Shown here: piece by piece, positions 26,670 to 34,885 of the stretch
Position numbering within the stretch: the stretch's first letter is position 1
Layout: every line of letters starts with the position of its first letter
From: Sphingomonas sp. OK281
Lineage (GTDB): Bacteria > Pseudomonadota > Alphaproteobacteria > Sphingomonadales > Sphingomonadaceae
Assembly (NCBI RefSeq): GCF_900115295.1
Contig: NZ_FOVZ01000001.1
Coordinates: 1,360,741-1,424,740, forward strand
Length of the DNA stretch: 64,000 bases
Direction of reading: 5' to 3'
Notes under the pieces: generated by a model
Database searches by the model: none
What the model was told of the DNA's origin: nothing
Seen by the model: only the letters and a program-made list of their open reading frames with translations
Made by a program: the position numbers and the translations under genes

Positions 26670-27425
26670 CTACCGCGCGAGCCAGCCGCCATCGACCGCC
26701 AGGATATGCCCCTGGACATACTTCGCCGCCGCCGACGATAGGAACACCGCCGCCCCGCCGAGATCGGACGCCTCGCCCCATGCGCCCGCGGGAATGCGGT
26801 CCATGATCGATTTGTTGCGCACCTCGTCGGCCTGTAGCGCCGCGGTGTTGTTCGTCGCGATATAGCCGGGCGCGATCGCGTTGACGTTGATGCCCTTGCT
26901 CGCCCACTCGTTCGCCAGCAGCTTGGTCAACCCGCCGATGCCCGACTTGGACGCGGTATAGCTCGGCACGCGAATGCCGCCCTGGAACGTCAGCATCGAG
27001 GCGATGTTGACGATCTTGCCCGAGCCCTGTGCGATCATGTGCCGCCCTGCCGCCTGGCAGAGGAAGAACACCGACTTGAGGTTGGTGTCGATCACCGCAT
27101 CCCAGTCCGCTTCGGTAAAGTCGACTGCGTCCGCGCGACGGATGATGCCGGCATTGTTGATCAGGATGTCCAGACCGCCGAGCTTGGCGACCGTCTCGTC
27201 GACGACGCGCTGGACCGGATCGATTGTCGACAGGTCCGCCGAGACGATCTCCGCCTCGCGGCCGAGCGCACGGATCTGCGCGACAGTATCCTCGGCGGGC
27301 GTGCGACCGACGCAGGCGACGTCGGCGCCAGCGGTCGCAAGTGCAACGGCGATCGCCTGGCCGATGCCCGTGTTGGCGCCGGTGACGATGGCGACCTTGC
27401 CGGTCAGGTCGAAGGGGTTTGTCAT
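26670..27425 (-). CDS. kduD: 2-dehydro-3-deoxy-D-gluconate 5-dehydrogenase
   Basis: A 251-residue short-chain dehydrogenase. TGANTGIGQAIAVAL (cofactor loop), NNAGIIRRADAVDFTE, the catalytic Ser in NIASMLTFQGG and YTASKSG (YxxxK) match KduD closely, including the IRRADAVDF segment typical of that group. KduD reduces 2,5-diketo-3-deoxygluconate, made by KduI, to KDG. The gene lies after kduI with a 116-bp gap filled by two GC-rich palindromes, and before kdgK. Part of the uxaC-led series; no separate operator copy is seen. Confidence 0.94.
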   Translation of the reverse strand: MTNPFDLTGKVAIVTGANTGIGQAIAVALATAGADVACVGRTPAEDTVAQIRALGREAEIVSADLSTIDPVQRVVDETVAKLGGLDILINNAGIIRRADAVDFTEADWDAVIDTNLKSVFFLCQAAGRHMIAQGSGKIVNIASMLTFQGGIRVPSYTASKSGIGGLTKLLANEWASKGINVNAIAPGYIATNNTAALQADEVRNKSIMDRIPAGAWGEASDLGGAAVFLSSAAAKYVQGHILAVDGGWLAR

Positions 27426-27436
27426 GCTGTCTCTCT

Positions 27437-27478
27437 CATTCCCCTCCCGCCTGCGGGGGGGCTAGGGGAGGGGGAATG
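27437..27478. repeat. GC-rich inverted repeat between kduI and kduD
   Basis: CATTCCCCTCCC at the left pairs with GGGGAGGGGGAATG at the right, giving a 42-base hairpin. It begins 12 bp upstream of the kduD start, where it could affect ribosome access. Typical alphaproteobacterial intergenic palindrome. Confidence 0.7.
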
Positions 27479-27511
27479 CGGACCAACGCTCGTGGACACG
27501 CCCTCCCCCGA

Positions 27512-27533
27512 CCCCTCCCGTTAACGGGAGGGG
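27512..27533. repeat. 22-base perfect palindrome after kduI
   Basis: CCCCTCCCGTTAACGGGAGG followed by GG reads the same on both strands. It lies 8 bp after the kduI stop codon, so it may act as an RNA 3'-end stabiliser or weak terminator for the upstream genes; no T-run follows on the minus strand. Confidence 0.75.
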
Positions 27534-27541
27534 AGCAGAAG

Positions 27542-28384
27542 TTACGCCAGCTGGCAGATATCCAGGACGTTCATGTCGGTATAATCCTGGTTCTCGCCGG
27601 CCATCGCCCAAATGAACGCATAAGCCTTGGTGCCCGAGCCCATGTGGATCGACCAAGGCGGGCTGATCACCGCTTCCTCGTTCGCCATAACGATGTGCCG
27701 CGTGGCCTCGCCTTCACCCATGTAGTGGAACACGCGGTCCTTCTCGAGGTCGTCGAGTTCGAAGTAGAAATAGATCTCGCTACGACGCTCGTGAATGTGC
27801 GGCGGCATCGTGTTCCAGACCGAGCCGGGCTTCAAGACCGTCAGGCCCATCACCAGCTGCGCGCTGTCGCAGATGCCCGGAATGACCATCTGGTAGATCG
27901 TCCGCTCGTTCGAGTCCTCCAGCGAACCGCGCTCCAGCGTGGTCGCATCGCCGACCGAGATTACCCGCGTCGTGAACGCCTTGTGCGCCGGGCACGACGC
28001 CAAGTAGAAGCGCGCGCCGTCGCCGGAGAACTGCACGTCCGTCGCGCCCATCGTCACGTACAGGCAGTCCTTGTTGCCGAGCGTGAACGTGTCGCCATCG
28101 ACGGTCACCGTGCCGCTTACCTTACCGACGTTGACGACCGCGAGTTCGCGACGCTCGAGGAATGGGTGACCCGCCGCCGAGGCCGGCTCGGTCTGGTCGG
28201 GCAGCTTGACGCTACCGCTCGCGACGGCGACGCCGCCGATCACGAAGCGCTCGGCATGCGTGTAGTTGAGCACGCACTCGCCGTCGCGGAACAGGTCCTG
28301 GATCAAATAGCGGTCGCGCAGTTCGTCGTTGGAGACGCATTCCATCATGTCGGGGTGCGTGGCGTAGTAGGTGCGGTCGTACAT
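27542..28384 (-). CDS. kduI: 4-deoxy-L-threo-5-hexosulose-uronate ketol-isomerase
   Basis: A 280-residue isomerase of normal length. The zinc-binding cupin block [18 protein letters not shown] near residue 190, the segment [20 protein letters not shown] and the C-terminal [12 protein letters not shown] are hallmarks of KduI. It converts 5-keto-4-deoxyuronate, formed from the unsaturated uronates released by pectate or other lyases, to 2,5-diketo-3-deoxygluconate. It starts 12 bp after the uxaC stop and is certainly co-transcribed with it. GGAG precedes the ATG. Its presence implies that a polysaccharide lyase feeds the locus. Confidence 0.95.
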   Translation of the reverse strand: MYDRTYYATHPDMMECVSNDELRDRYLIQDLFRDGECVLNYTHAERFVIGGVAVASGSVKLPDQTEPASAAGHPFLERRELAVVNVGKVSGTVTVDGDTFTLGNKDCLYVTMGATDVQFSGDGARFYLASCPAHKAFTTRVISVGDATTLERGSLEDSNERTIYQMVIPGICDSAQLVMGLTVLKPGSVWNTMPPHIHERRSEIYFYFELDDLEKDRVFHYMGEGEATRHIVMANEEAVISPPWSIHMGSGTKAYAFIWAMAGENQDYTDMNVLDICQLA

Positions 28385-28396
28385 AATAAGCTCCGG

Positions 28397-29839
28397 TCAG
28401 GCCGCTTGCGCGGCGAAATGGGGTTCGTCGATACGGTAGGCGCGGCGGACAAGGCCGCTGGTCAGTTCGTGCACGAGGTCCGCGGCTTCCCAGTCGGCGA
28501 GCCGATGTTCCGCGACCAGTTGCGCTAGAAATCCGCAGTCGATCCGCCGTGCGACGTCGTGTCGCGCCGGGATCGAGAGGAACGCCCGTGTGTCGTCATT
28601 GAAGCCGACGGTGTTGTAGAAGCCCGCGGTCTCGGTCGTCATCTCGCGGAACCGGCGCATCCCCTCGGGACTGTCGTGGAACCACCAGGATGGCCCAAGC
28701 TTGAGGCAGGGATAATGCCCGGCAAGCGGCGCCAACTCGCGCGCGTAGGAACTTTCGTCGAGCGTGAAGAGGATGATCGACAGCCGCGTGCTGGTTCCGA
28801 ACCGATCGAGCAACGGCTTCAGCGCATGCACGTAATCGGTCCGCGTCGGGATGTCGGCGCCCTTGTCACGGCCATGGCTCGCGAACAGGCCGGCGTTGTG
28901 GTTGCGCGACGAGCCCGGATGGATCTGCATGACCATGCCATCCTCGACCGACATCGCCGCCATCTCAGTCAGCATCTGCGCGCGGAAGAGTTCGGCGTCC
29001 ACCGGCGTCCAGTCACCGCGCGTCACCTTGGCGAACAGTGCCTCCGCTTCCGCGCCCGACAGGTTGGCGGTCGCGGCGGTTGGATGGCCGTGGTCGGTCG
29101 CGGTCGCGCCTGCCGCACGGAAGTCAGCGCGGCGCTTGCGGTGCGCGGCAAGATAGCCCTTCCAGTCGTACACGTCCTCGCCGGTCAACTCGGCAAAGCG
29201 CGCCATCGCCGGTTTGAACGCCTCATGCTCGACGTCGATGACGCCGTCCGGGCGATAGGTCGTGACGACGCGCCCGTTCCAGCCCGACTGGCGGATGCGG
29301 CGATGCGCGGCAAGATCGTCATGCGCGCCCTCGGTGGTCGCGAGGAACTCGATCCCGAACCGGTCGAACAGTGCGCGAGGACGGAACGCTTCGGACGCCA
29401 GCTTCTCGCCGATGATGTCGAAATACCGGTCCGCCGTCGACGCCTCGAGCCCGACGTCGATCCCGAATACGTCGGCGAACACATGATCGAGCCACAGCCG
29501 CGACGGCGTACCGCGGAACAGCGTATAATGCTCTGCAAACAATTTCCACGCCGCACGGGGGTCGGTCGCGGGCGTGCCGCTCAGCCGCGGTATCGCCAAC
29601 GCATCGAGATCGACGCCTTGGCTATAAAGCATCCGGTAGAGATAGTGATCGGGCGCGAGCAGCAGCGAGGTCGCGTCGGTCCAGTTGGCGTTGTCCGCGA
29701 ACCAGGTCGGATCGGTATGCCCATGTGGGCTGACGATCGGCGACGCCGCCACCTCGGCGTACAGCGCCCGCGCAATCGCACGTGTCGCCGGTTCCGCCGG
29801 GAAAAGGCGGTCCGGATGCAGTTCCAGAGCCCTTGCCAT
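28397..29839 (-). CDS. uxaC: glucuronate/galacturonate isomerase
   Basis: 480 residues. The N-terminal HxH metal motif appears in IVSPHGHTDPTWFADN near residue 30; further family blocks are RLWLDHVFADVFGI, FGIEFLATTEGAHDDL, the MQIHPGSSRNHN segment and LKLGPSWWFHDSPEGMRRF. UxaC interconverts D-glucuronate/D-fructuronate and D-galacturonate/D-tagaturonate. The ATG at 29839 is chosen because AGGAGG lies seven bases before it. A consensus LacI-type operator (29882-29895) lies 43 bp upstream, so this gene leads the regulated series uxaC-kduI-kduD-kdgK-esterase. Confidence 0.94.
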   Translation of the reverse strand: MARALELHPDRLFPAEPATRAIARALYAEVAASPIVSPHGHTDPTWFADNANWTDATSLLLAPDHYLYRMLYSQGVDLDALAIPRLSGTPATDPRAAWKLFAEHYTLFRGTPSRLWLDHVFADVFGIDVGLEASTADRYFDIIGEKLASEAFRPRALFDRFGIEFLATTEGAHDDLAAHRRIRQSGWNGRVVTTYRPDGVIDVEHEAFKPAMARFAELTGEDVYDWKGYLAAHRKRRADFRAAGATATDHGHPTAATANLSGAEAEALFAKVTRGDWTPVDAELFRAQMLTEMAAMSVEDGMVMQIHPGSSRNHNAGLFASHGRDKGADIPTRTDYVHALKPLLDRFGTSTRLSIILFTLDESSYARELAPLAGHYPCLKLGPSWWFHDSPEGMRRFREMTTETAGFYNTVGFNDDTRAFLSIPARHDVARRIDCGFLAQLVAEHRLADWEAADLVHELTSGLVRRAYRIDEPHFAAQAA

Positions 29840-29881
29840 CGTCCATCCTCCTTGCCGCTTCGCGCGATCCTCGGTCGATCT

Positions 29882-29895
29882 GGTAACCGGTGTCA
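29882..29895 (+). promoter_or_regulatory. LacI-type operator copy 3 (uxaC operon)
   Basis: GGTAACCGGTGTCA, the exact reverse complement of TGACACCGGTTACC, 43 bp upstream of the uxaC start and 34 bp beyond the stop of the repressor gene. Confidence 0.78.
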
Positions 29896-29929
29896 GCAGA
29901 TCGCGCAACCGTGATTTCCGGCGACCGGC

Positions 29930-30967
29930 TTACGCCTCTGCATCGGCCGGTGGCGAGACAGACGCGCGCCGGATCAGGGTGGACAGGAACAGTGACGGCT
30001 CCTCGACCAGGTCGCTGCCATCGTCGACACCCGCGATCAACTTCAACGCGGCCGAGCGGGCCATCGATGCGATCGGCCAGCGTACCGTGGTCAGTGGTGG
30101 CCAGACGTGCGCGGCGATCGGCGTATCGTCGAAGCCGATGATGGAGAGATCGCGGGGGATGTCGAGCCCACGTTGTCGCGCGGCATGAATGATACCCGCC
30201 GCCATCTCATCGTTCGACGAGAAGATCGCGGTCGGTCGCGGCATCACGTCGAGCAACCGCTCCGCCGCGACCAGCCCCGATTCGAACGTGTAGTTGCCGT
30301 CCGCGATCATGCTGCGTGGCAAGGCGATCCCCGCCGCGGCCAAGGCGTCCTCGAACCCCAGACGCCGCTCGCGCGCCGAGCGGAACCCGTGCGGCCCCGC
30401 GACCAGACCGATCCGGCGATGCCCCTGCTCGATGAGGTACTCGGTCGCGGTTCGCACAGCCTCGCGGTCGTTGGACGCGACCATGTGGTCGGTATCGTCG
30501 ATCACGGCCGAGCCCATCCGGACATAGCGACAGCCGATCGAATCGCACAATTTGGCGACCGAATCATTTTCGCTGACCGGTGGCATCAGCAGCACGCCGA
30601 ACAACCGCTGCCGCTCGAGAAAATGCCTGAGGTCGTCGAGCATCGTCGCGGAGCCTCGATCGAGCGGGCGCACCACCATCTCGAACTCGGTGCCCTGCAA
30701 CGCTTCGAGCATCCCCTGCTGCACGTTCAGCACGGTCTGCGCATTGGGATTGTCGTGGACCAGCCCGATCAGGAAATTGCGGCGAAGCGCCAGCGCTCGC
30801 GCCTGCGGATTGGGGATATAGCCCAACTCGCCGATCACGTCCTCGACGCGCTTGCGCGTATCGTCGTTGAGCAGCGGCGATCGGTTGATCACGCGGCTCA
30901 CCGTCTTCTTGGAAACCCCGGCGATCCGGGCAACGTCGTTGATCGTCGGCTGACCGGTCTTTTGCAT
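29930..30967 (-). CDS. LacI-family transcriptional repressor, probable regulator of uronate use
   Basis: 345 residues from the ATG at 30967. The N-terminal helix-turn-helix TINDVARIAGVSKKTVSRVI plus hinge LGYIPNPQARALA is followed by a periplasmic-binding-protein-like effector domain (LIGLVHDNPNAQTV, FSSNDEMAAGIIHAARQRG, SIIGFDDTPIAAHV). An ATG at 31015 would add 16 residues; 30967 gives the usual short tail before the HTH. The gene is divergent from uxaA, and a consensus operator (31032-31045) lies between them, so it is probably autoregulated. Further copies before uxaC, the TonB receptor/cupin and the hydratase mark the likely regulon. A sugar acid such as KDG is the likely inducer (inferred). 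Confidence 0.92.
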   Translation of the reverse strand: MQKTGQPTINDVARIAGVSKKTVSRVINRSPLLNDDTRKRVEDVIGELGYIPNPQARALALRRNFLIGLVHDNPNAQTVLNVQQGMLEALQGTEFEMVVRPLDRGSATMLDDLRHFLERQRLFGVLLMPPVSENDSVAKLCDSIGCRYVRMGSAVIDDTDHMVASNDREAVRTATEYLIEQGHRRIGLVAGPHGFRSARERRLGFEDALAAAGIALPRSMIADGNYTFESGLVAAERLLDVMPRPTAIFSSNDEMAAGIIHAARQRGLDIPRDLSIIGFDDTPIAAHVWPPLTTVRWPIASMARSAALKLIAGVDDGSDLVEEPSLFLSTLIRRASVSPPADAEA

Positions 30968-31031
30968 CGCAAGGACATAGCCCGACCTGACCAAGCCGTC
31001 TTGCAGAAACGCCATCGCCGTCGCATAATAC

Positions 31032-31045
31032 TGACACCGGTTACC
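31032..31045 (+). promoter_or_regulatory. LacI-type operator copy 4 (uxaA / repressor gene)
   Basis: TGACACCGGTTACC, exact consensus, ending 18 bp before the uxaA ATG and 65 bp from the repressor start in the divergent direction. It could control both genes. Confidence 0.8.
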
Positions 31046-31063
31046 GATACATAAGAGGATGCG

Positions 31064-32554
31064 ATGGCGAAGGCTCTGAGGGTCGATCCGCGCGACGGCG
31101 TGGCGACGCTTCTGCACGATGCGCTGGCGGGCGAGGTCGTGACGCTCGGTGAGGGCAGCGACGGCGACACGCTGGTCCTGGGCGCCGATGTCGGGCGCGG
31201 TCACAAAGTCGCGCTGGCACCGATCGCAGCGGGCGAACCCGTGGTTAAATACGGCTTCCCGATCGGTACCGCGACCCAGTCGATCGCCCCCGGCGCGCAC
31301 GTCCATTCGCACAATCTAAAGACCGGCCTCGGAGGCACGCTCGCCTATCGGTTCGATCCGGTCGATACCGCGTCTGCCCCCAGCACATCTGCGAAGACGT
31401 TCGACGGCTATGTCCGAGCGGACGGAAGCGTCGGCACCCGCAACGAGATCTGGATCCTGTCGACCGTCGGCTGCGTCGCGCGCACCGCGGAGCGTATCGC
31501 CGCCAAGGCCGCCGCGCTGGTCGGCGATAGTGTCGACGGCGTCCACGCCTTCACGCATCCGCATGGCTGTTCGCAACTCGGCCAGGATCTGGAAGGAACG
31601 CGGACGATCATGGCGAGCCTCGCCTGCCATCCCAATGCGGGCGGCGTGCTGATCGTCGGGCTTGGCTGCGAAGAGAACCAGATTCGGGCGTTGCTCGCGG
31701 CGATCCCGGCGTCGCGGCATGGCATGATCCGCACGCTGACGACGCAGGCCAGCGGCGACGAGATCGCGGAAGGCTGCGCACTGGTCGCCGAACTCGCCGG
31801 ACTGGCGAAGGCGAAGCGCCAGACGGTCGGCCTCGACAGGCTCGTGCTCGGGGTCAAATGCGGCGGATCGGACGGCCTGTCCGGCCTCACCGCCAACCCG
31901 CTGGTCGGCCGGATGAGCGACCGCGTCACGTCTGCGGGTGGCCGCGTCCTGGTGACCGAGATCCCCGAAATCTTCGGCGCCGAACAGATGCTGATGAACC
32001 GCGCGGCGAGCGAGCCCGTGTTCGAACGGATCGTCGAAGTCGTGAACGATTTCAAACGCTACTTCCTAGATCACGGTGAGACGGTGTCCGAGAACCCGTC
32101 CCCCGGCAACGTCGTCGGCGGTATCACCACGCTCGAGGAAAAGTCGCTCGGCGCCGTCCAGAAGGCGGGTCGCGCCGCGGTTGCCGACGTGATCGACTAT
32201 GGCGCGAGGATCCGGATCGACGGCCTCACGCTGCTGGAGGCGCCGGGTAACGACGCGGTCTCCTCGACCGCGCTGGCGGCGGCCGGGGCGACCGCAATCC
32301 TGTTCACGACCGGCCGCGGGACGCCGCTCGGCTTCCCCGTGCCGACGATCAAGATAGCGTCCAATACCGACCTCGCCACGCGCAAGCCCGGCTGGATCGA
32401 TTTCGATGCCGGCGCAGTGCTGGAAGACGGTTTCCCGGCCACCGAAGAGGCATTGCTCGCGCGGATCATGCAGGTCGCCTCGGGCGCCGAAACCGCGGCG
32501 GAGCGCAACGGCGAACGCGAAATCGCGATCTGGAAACGAGGCGTAACGCTATGA
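31064..32554 (+). CDS. uxaA: altronate dehydratase
   Basis: 496 residues, the full length of UxaA. An N-terminal SAF domain (VATLLHDALAGEVVTLGEG, KYGFPIGTATQSIAPGAHVH) precedes the catalytic part with VGTRNEIWILSTVGCVA, HPHGCSQLGQDLEGTR, GLGCEENQ, KCGGSDGLSGLTANPLVG and FTTGRGTPLGFPVPTIK, as in altronate/galactarate dehydratases. UxaA dehydrates D-altronate to KDG, but a galactarate dehydratase (GarD) role cannot be fully excluded by motif; the neighbouring uxaC and reductase favour UxaA. The next gene overlaps by four bases (ATGA). A GAGGA-like site precedes the ATG. Confidence 0.92.
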   Translation: MAKALRVDPRDGVATLLHDALAGEVVTLGEGSDGDTLVLGADVGRGHKVALAPIAAGEPVVKYGFPIGTATQSIAPGAHVHSHNLKTGLGGTLAYRFDPVDTASAPSTSAKTFDGYVRADGSVGTRNEIWILSTVGCVARTAERIAAKAAALVGDSVDGVHAFTHPHGCSQLGQDLEGTRTIMASLACHPNAGGVLIVGLGCEENQIRALLAAIPASRHGMIRTLTTQASGDEIAEGCALVAELAGLAKAKRQTVGLDRLVLGVKCGGSDGLSGLTANPLVGRMSDRVTSAGGRVLVTEIPEIFGAEQMLMNRAASEPVFERIVEVVNDFKRYFLDHGETVSENPSPGNVVGGITTLEEKSLGAVQKAGRAAVADVIDYGARIRIDGLTLLEAPGNDAVSSTALAAAGATAILFTTGRGTPLGFPVPTIKIASNTDLATRKPGWIDFDAGAVLEDGFPATEEALLARIMQVASGAETAAERNGEREIAIWKRGVTL

Positions 32555-33990
32555 ACCGACTGTCTCTTGCCAGCCTCTCTGCCGTGCCCGCATTTGTTCA
32601 AAGACCTAAAAGGGGCCCGGCGGGCGACGTCGGCATCGTCCATTTCGGCCCCGGCGCGTTCCACCGCGCGCACCAGGCAGCCTATATCGACGACGTCCTC
32701 GCGCACGATCCTCGCTGGGGAATCGCAGCGGTTTCGATGCGGACGCGAGGCACGATCGACGCGCTGGCCGAACAGGACGGGCTCTATACGCTGGCGATCC
32801 GTGACGCCGGTTCGTCGATGCGCGTGATCGGGGCGCACCGCCGCTTCCTGGGGCCTGAGGACGCCGCGGAGACCCGCGCGCTGCTTGCCGACCCGGCCGT
32901 CGCACTGGTGTCGACGACCGTGACCGAAAAGGGCTATTGTCTCGCGGCCGATGGCACACTCGACATGGCGCATCCCGATATCGTCCACGATCTCGCCGGA
33001 ACGATGGTTCCGCGTAGCGTCGTCGGCTGGTTGGTCGCCGGCCTGGCCGCACGCCGTACCGCCGGTATAGCCCCGTTCGTACCGATGCCGTGCGATAATC
33101 TGGCGAGCAACGGCGCCAAGCTCCACGCCGCACTGGTCGCGTTCGCCGGCCGTACCGACGCACCGCTGGCGGACTGGATCGCAGGCGAAGTCCGCGTCCC
33201 GTCGACGATGGTCGATTCGATCACGCCGGCGAGCGACGCCGCGCTCTATGCCGATGTGGCCGCCACGCTCGGGATCGAGGATCGTGCCGCGGTTCAGCGG
33301 GAGTCGTTCAAGCAATGGGTCATCGAGGACATCGGACGTCCGCTCGGCCCCGACCTGGCCAGTGTCGGCGCGACGGTCACCACCGACGTCGGTGGCTATG
33401 AAAAGGCCAAGCTGCGGATCCTCAACGGTGCGCATTCCACGCTCGCCTATGCCGGCGTGTTGCGCGGATCGACCAGCGTCGCCGAGGCGATGCGCGACCC
33501 TCAACTCGCCACGTTCGTCGACGCGATGATCGCGCGCGACATCATTCCGATGCTGCCCCCCGTCCACGGGCTCGACATCCAGGACTATCGTGCCGCCGTC
33601 CTGCAACGCTTCCGCAACCCGGTGATCGTCCACCGGCTCGACCAGATCGCGCAGGACGGTTCGCAGAAACTGCCCTATCGGCTTGGCGACACGCTGATCG
33701 CCAACCGACGCGCAGGACGGATGCCGCAGCATGCGGTCGCAGCATTCGGCGCGTGGACCGCGTTCCTGATCCGCCGATCACGCAATGGACAGCCGATCGT
33801 CGATCCCGCCGGCGACAGGCTGGCGATACTCGCATCCGAGGGTAGCCCGGCGGACATAGTCACGCGCTTGGCCGGCGAAGGCCTCGGCATTCCTCGCGAA
33901 GTGCTTGAGGACGCTGCCCTAATACTCGCGCTCGGACGCGCCGCGACCGACGCCCATGACGAAAACTGGACGTCGTTATTCGCCGGATGA
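32551..33990 (+). CDS. mannitol dehydrogenase-family reductase (fructuronate/tagaturonate reductase)
   Basis: 479 residues of the polyol-specific long-chain dehydrogenase family. N-terminal VGIVHFGPGAFHRAHQA is the nucleotide-binding segment of the UxuB/MtlK type; the catalytic K-x4-N-x2-H pattern appears in GYEKAKLRILNGAHSTLAYAG near residue 290. In uronate pathways it reduces fructuronate to mannonate (UxuB) or tagaturonate to altronate (UxaB). The N-terminus looks more like UxuB, yet the coupled gene is uxaA (altronate) and no uxuA is seen, so the physiological substrate is open and I give no symbol. ATGA overlap with uxaA shows co-translation. Confidence 0.88.
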   Translation: MNRLSLASLSAVPAFVQRPKRGPAGDVGIVHFGPGAFHRAHQAAYIDDVLAHDPRWGIAAVSMRTRGTIDALAEQDGLYTLAIRDAGSSMRVIGAHRRFLGPEDAAETRALLADPAVALVSTTVTEKGYCLAADGTLDMAHPDIVHDLAGTMVPRSVVGWLVAGLAARRTAGIAPFVPMPCDNLASNGAKLHAALVAFAGRTDAPLADWIAGEVRVPSTMVDSITPASDAALYADVAATLGIEDRAAVQRESFKQWVIEDIGRPLGPDLASVGATVTTDVGGYEKAKLRILNGAHSTLAYAGVLRGSTSVAEAMRDPQLATFVDAMIARDIIPMLPPVHGLDIQDYRAAVLQRFRNPVIVHRLDQIAQDGSQKLPYRLGDTLIANRRAGRMPQHAVAAFGAWTAFLIRRSRNGQPIVDPAGDRLAILASEGSPADIVTRLAGEGLGIPREVLEDAALILALGRAATDAHDENWTSLFAG

Positions 33991-34007
33991 GTATGTACGC
34001 TTGTCAA

Positions 34008-34021
34008 TGACACCGGTTTCC
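34008..34021 (+). promoter_or_regulatory. LacI-type operator copy 5 (hydratase-exuT operon)
   Basis: TGACACCGGTTTCC, 13 of 14 matches to the consensus, 42 bp before the TTG start of the hydratase-family gene and 17 bp after the upstream stop. Confidence 0.72.
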
Positions 34022-34063
34022 CATACGCTTCGGCAAAATAGAATGACATCATAGGAGGGGTTC

Positions 34064-34861
34064 TTGGCGGCACAGCCGAACACGACCGACAACACGACAC
34101 GGATCGCCAGAACCTTCGTGGAGGCGCGCCGGGATGGTAACGCCGTTCCTGAATTTCCCGGCGACGTGCCGGTTACGCTCGGCCAGGGCTATGCCGTGCA
34201 GGATGCGGCACTGCTGCTCGCGGACGGCGTCGTTGCCGGCTGGAAGGTCGGCCGGATTAATCCGCCACTCGACGGTATCGATCGACTGACGGGACCGATC
34301 TTTGCCGATCAGGTCGTCACAGCCAGCGCAGATCCCGTTGTCATGCCTGTGTTCGCGCAGGGATTTGCCGCCGCGGAGGCCGAATTCCTGCTCAGGATTG
34401 GCACCGCGCCCGACCCCGTCAAGTCGACCTATACGATCGACGAAGCCCGAGCGATGATCGACGCGGTGCATGTCGGGATCGAGATCGCGAGTTCGCCCTT
34501 CCCCGGGATCAACGCCCTCGGGCCAACCGTCACGGTGTCCGATTTCGGCAACAACAATGGGCTAGTCGTGGGTGCCGATGCCGACGGGTGGCGCGACGGC
34601 GACATCAACGACTGGCCGGTCGAACTTTGGATCAACGACGCCTTGATCGGCGCCGCAACAAGCGCGACGATGCTCGACGGACCGTTTGGCGCAGTCCGTT
34701 ATCTGCTCGAGCACATGGCTGCACGCGGGATCGCATTGTCGCCGGGACAATGGGTTTCGACGGGCGCGGTCACCGGCGTCCATCCGGTTGCGATCGGCGA
34801 CCGGATCGAGGCGCGTTTCGACGGACGGTTCGCCGTCCACTGCACCATCAAGGCCCGCTAG
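34064..34861 (+). CDS. 2-keto-4-pentenoate hydratase / FAH-superfamily protein
   Basis: 265 residues. AEAEFLLRIG near residue 105, VHVGIEIASSPFPG near residue 137 and DFGNNNGLVVG are the metal- and substrate-binding blocks of the MhpD-type hydratase group within the fumarylacetoacetate hydrolase superfamily. It starts with TTG at 34064: AGGAGGGG (34053-34060) is correctly placed and no ATG is available nearby. An operator copy lies upstream and exuT follows 24 bp later, so it is co-expressed with uronate uptake. Known members hydrate 2-oxo-pentenoates or act on 3-deoxy-2-oxo acids; a direct role in uronate breakdown is not established. Confidence 0.85.
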   Translation: MAAQPNTTDNTTRIARTFVEARRDGNAVPEFPGDVPVTLGQGYAVQDAALLLADGVVAGWKVGRINPPLDGIDRLTGPIFADQVVTASADPVVMPVFAQGFAAAEAEFLLRIGTAPDPVKSTYTIDEARAMIDAVHVGIEIASSPFPGINALGPTVTVSDFGNNNGLVVGADADGWRDGDINDWPVELWINDALIGAATSATMLDGPFGAVRYLLEHMAARGIALSPGQWVSTGAVTGVHPVAIGDRIEARFDGRFAVHCTIKAR

Positions 34862-34885
34862 AGGCTGCTTTTAGGAGAGAGGCCA

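Noticed and set aside
28559..29914. Plus-strand frame of 451 codons opposite uxaC.
   Set aside because: Shadow of a highly conserved gene; no family resemblance.
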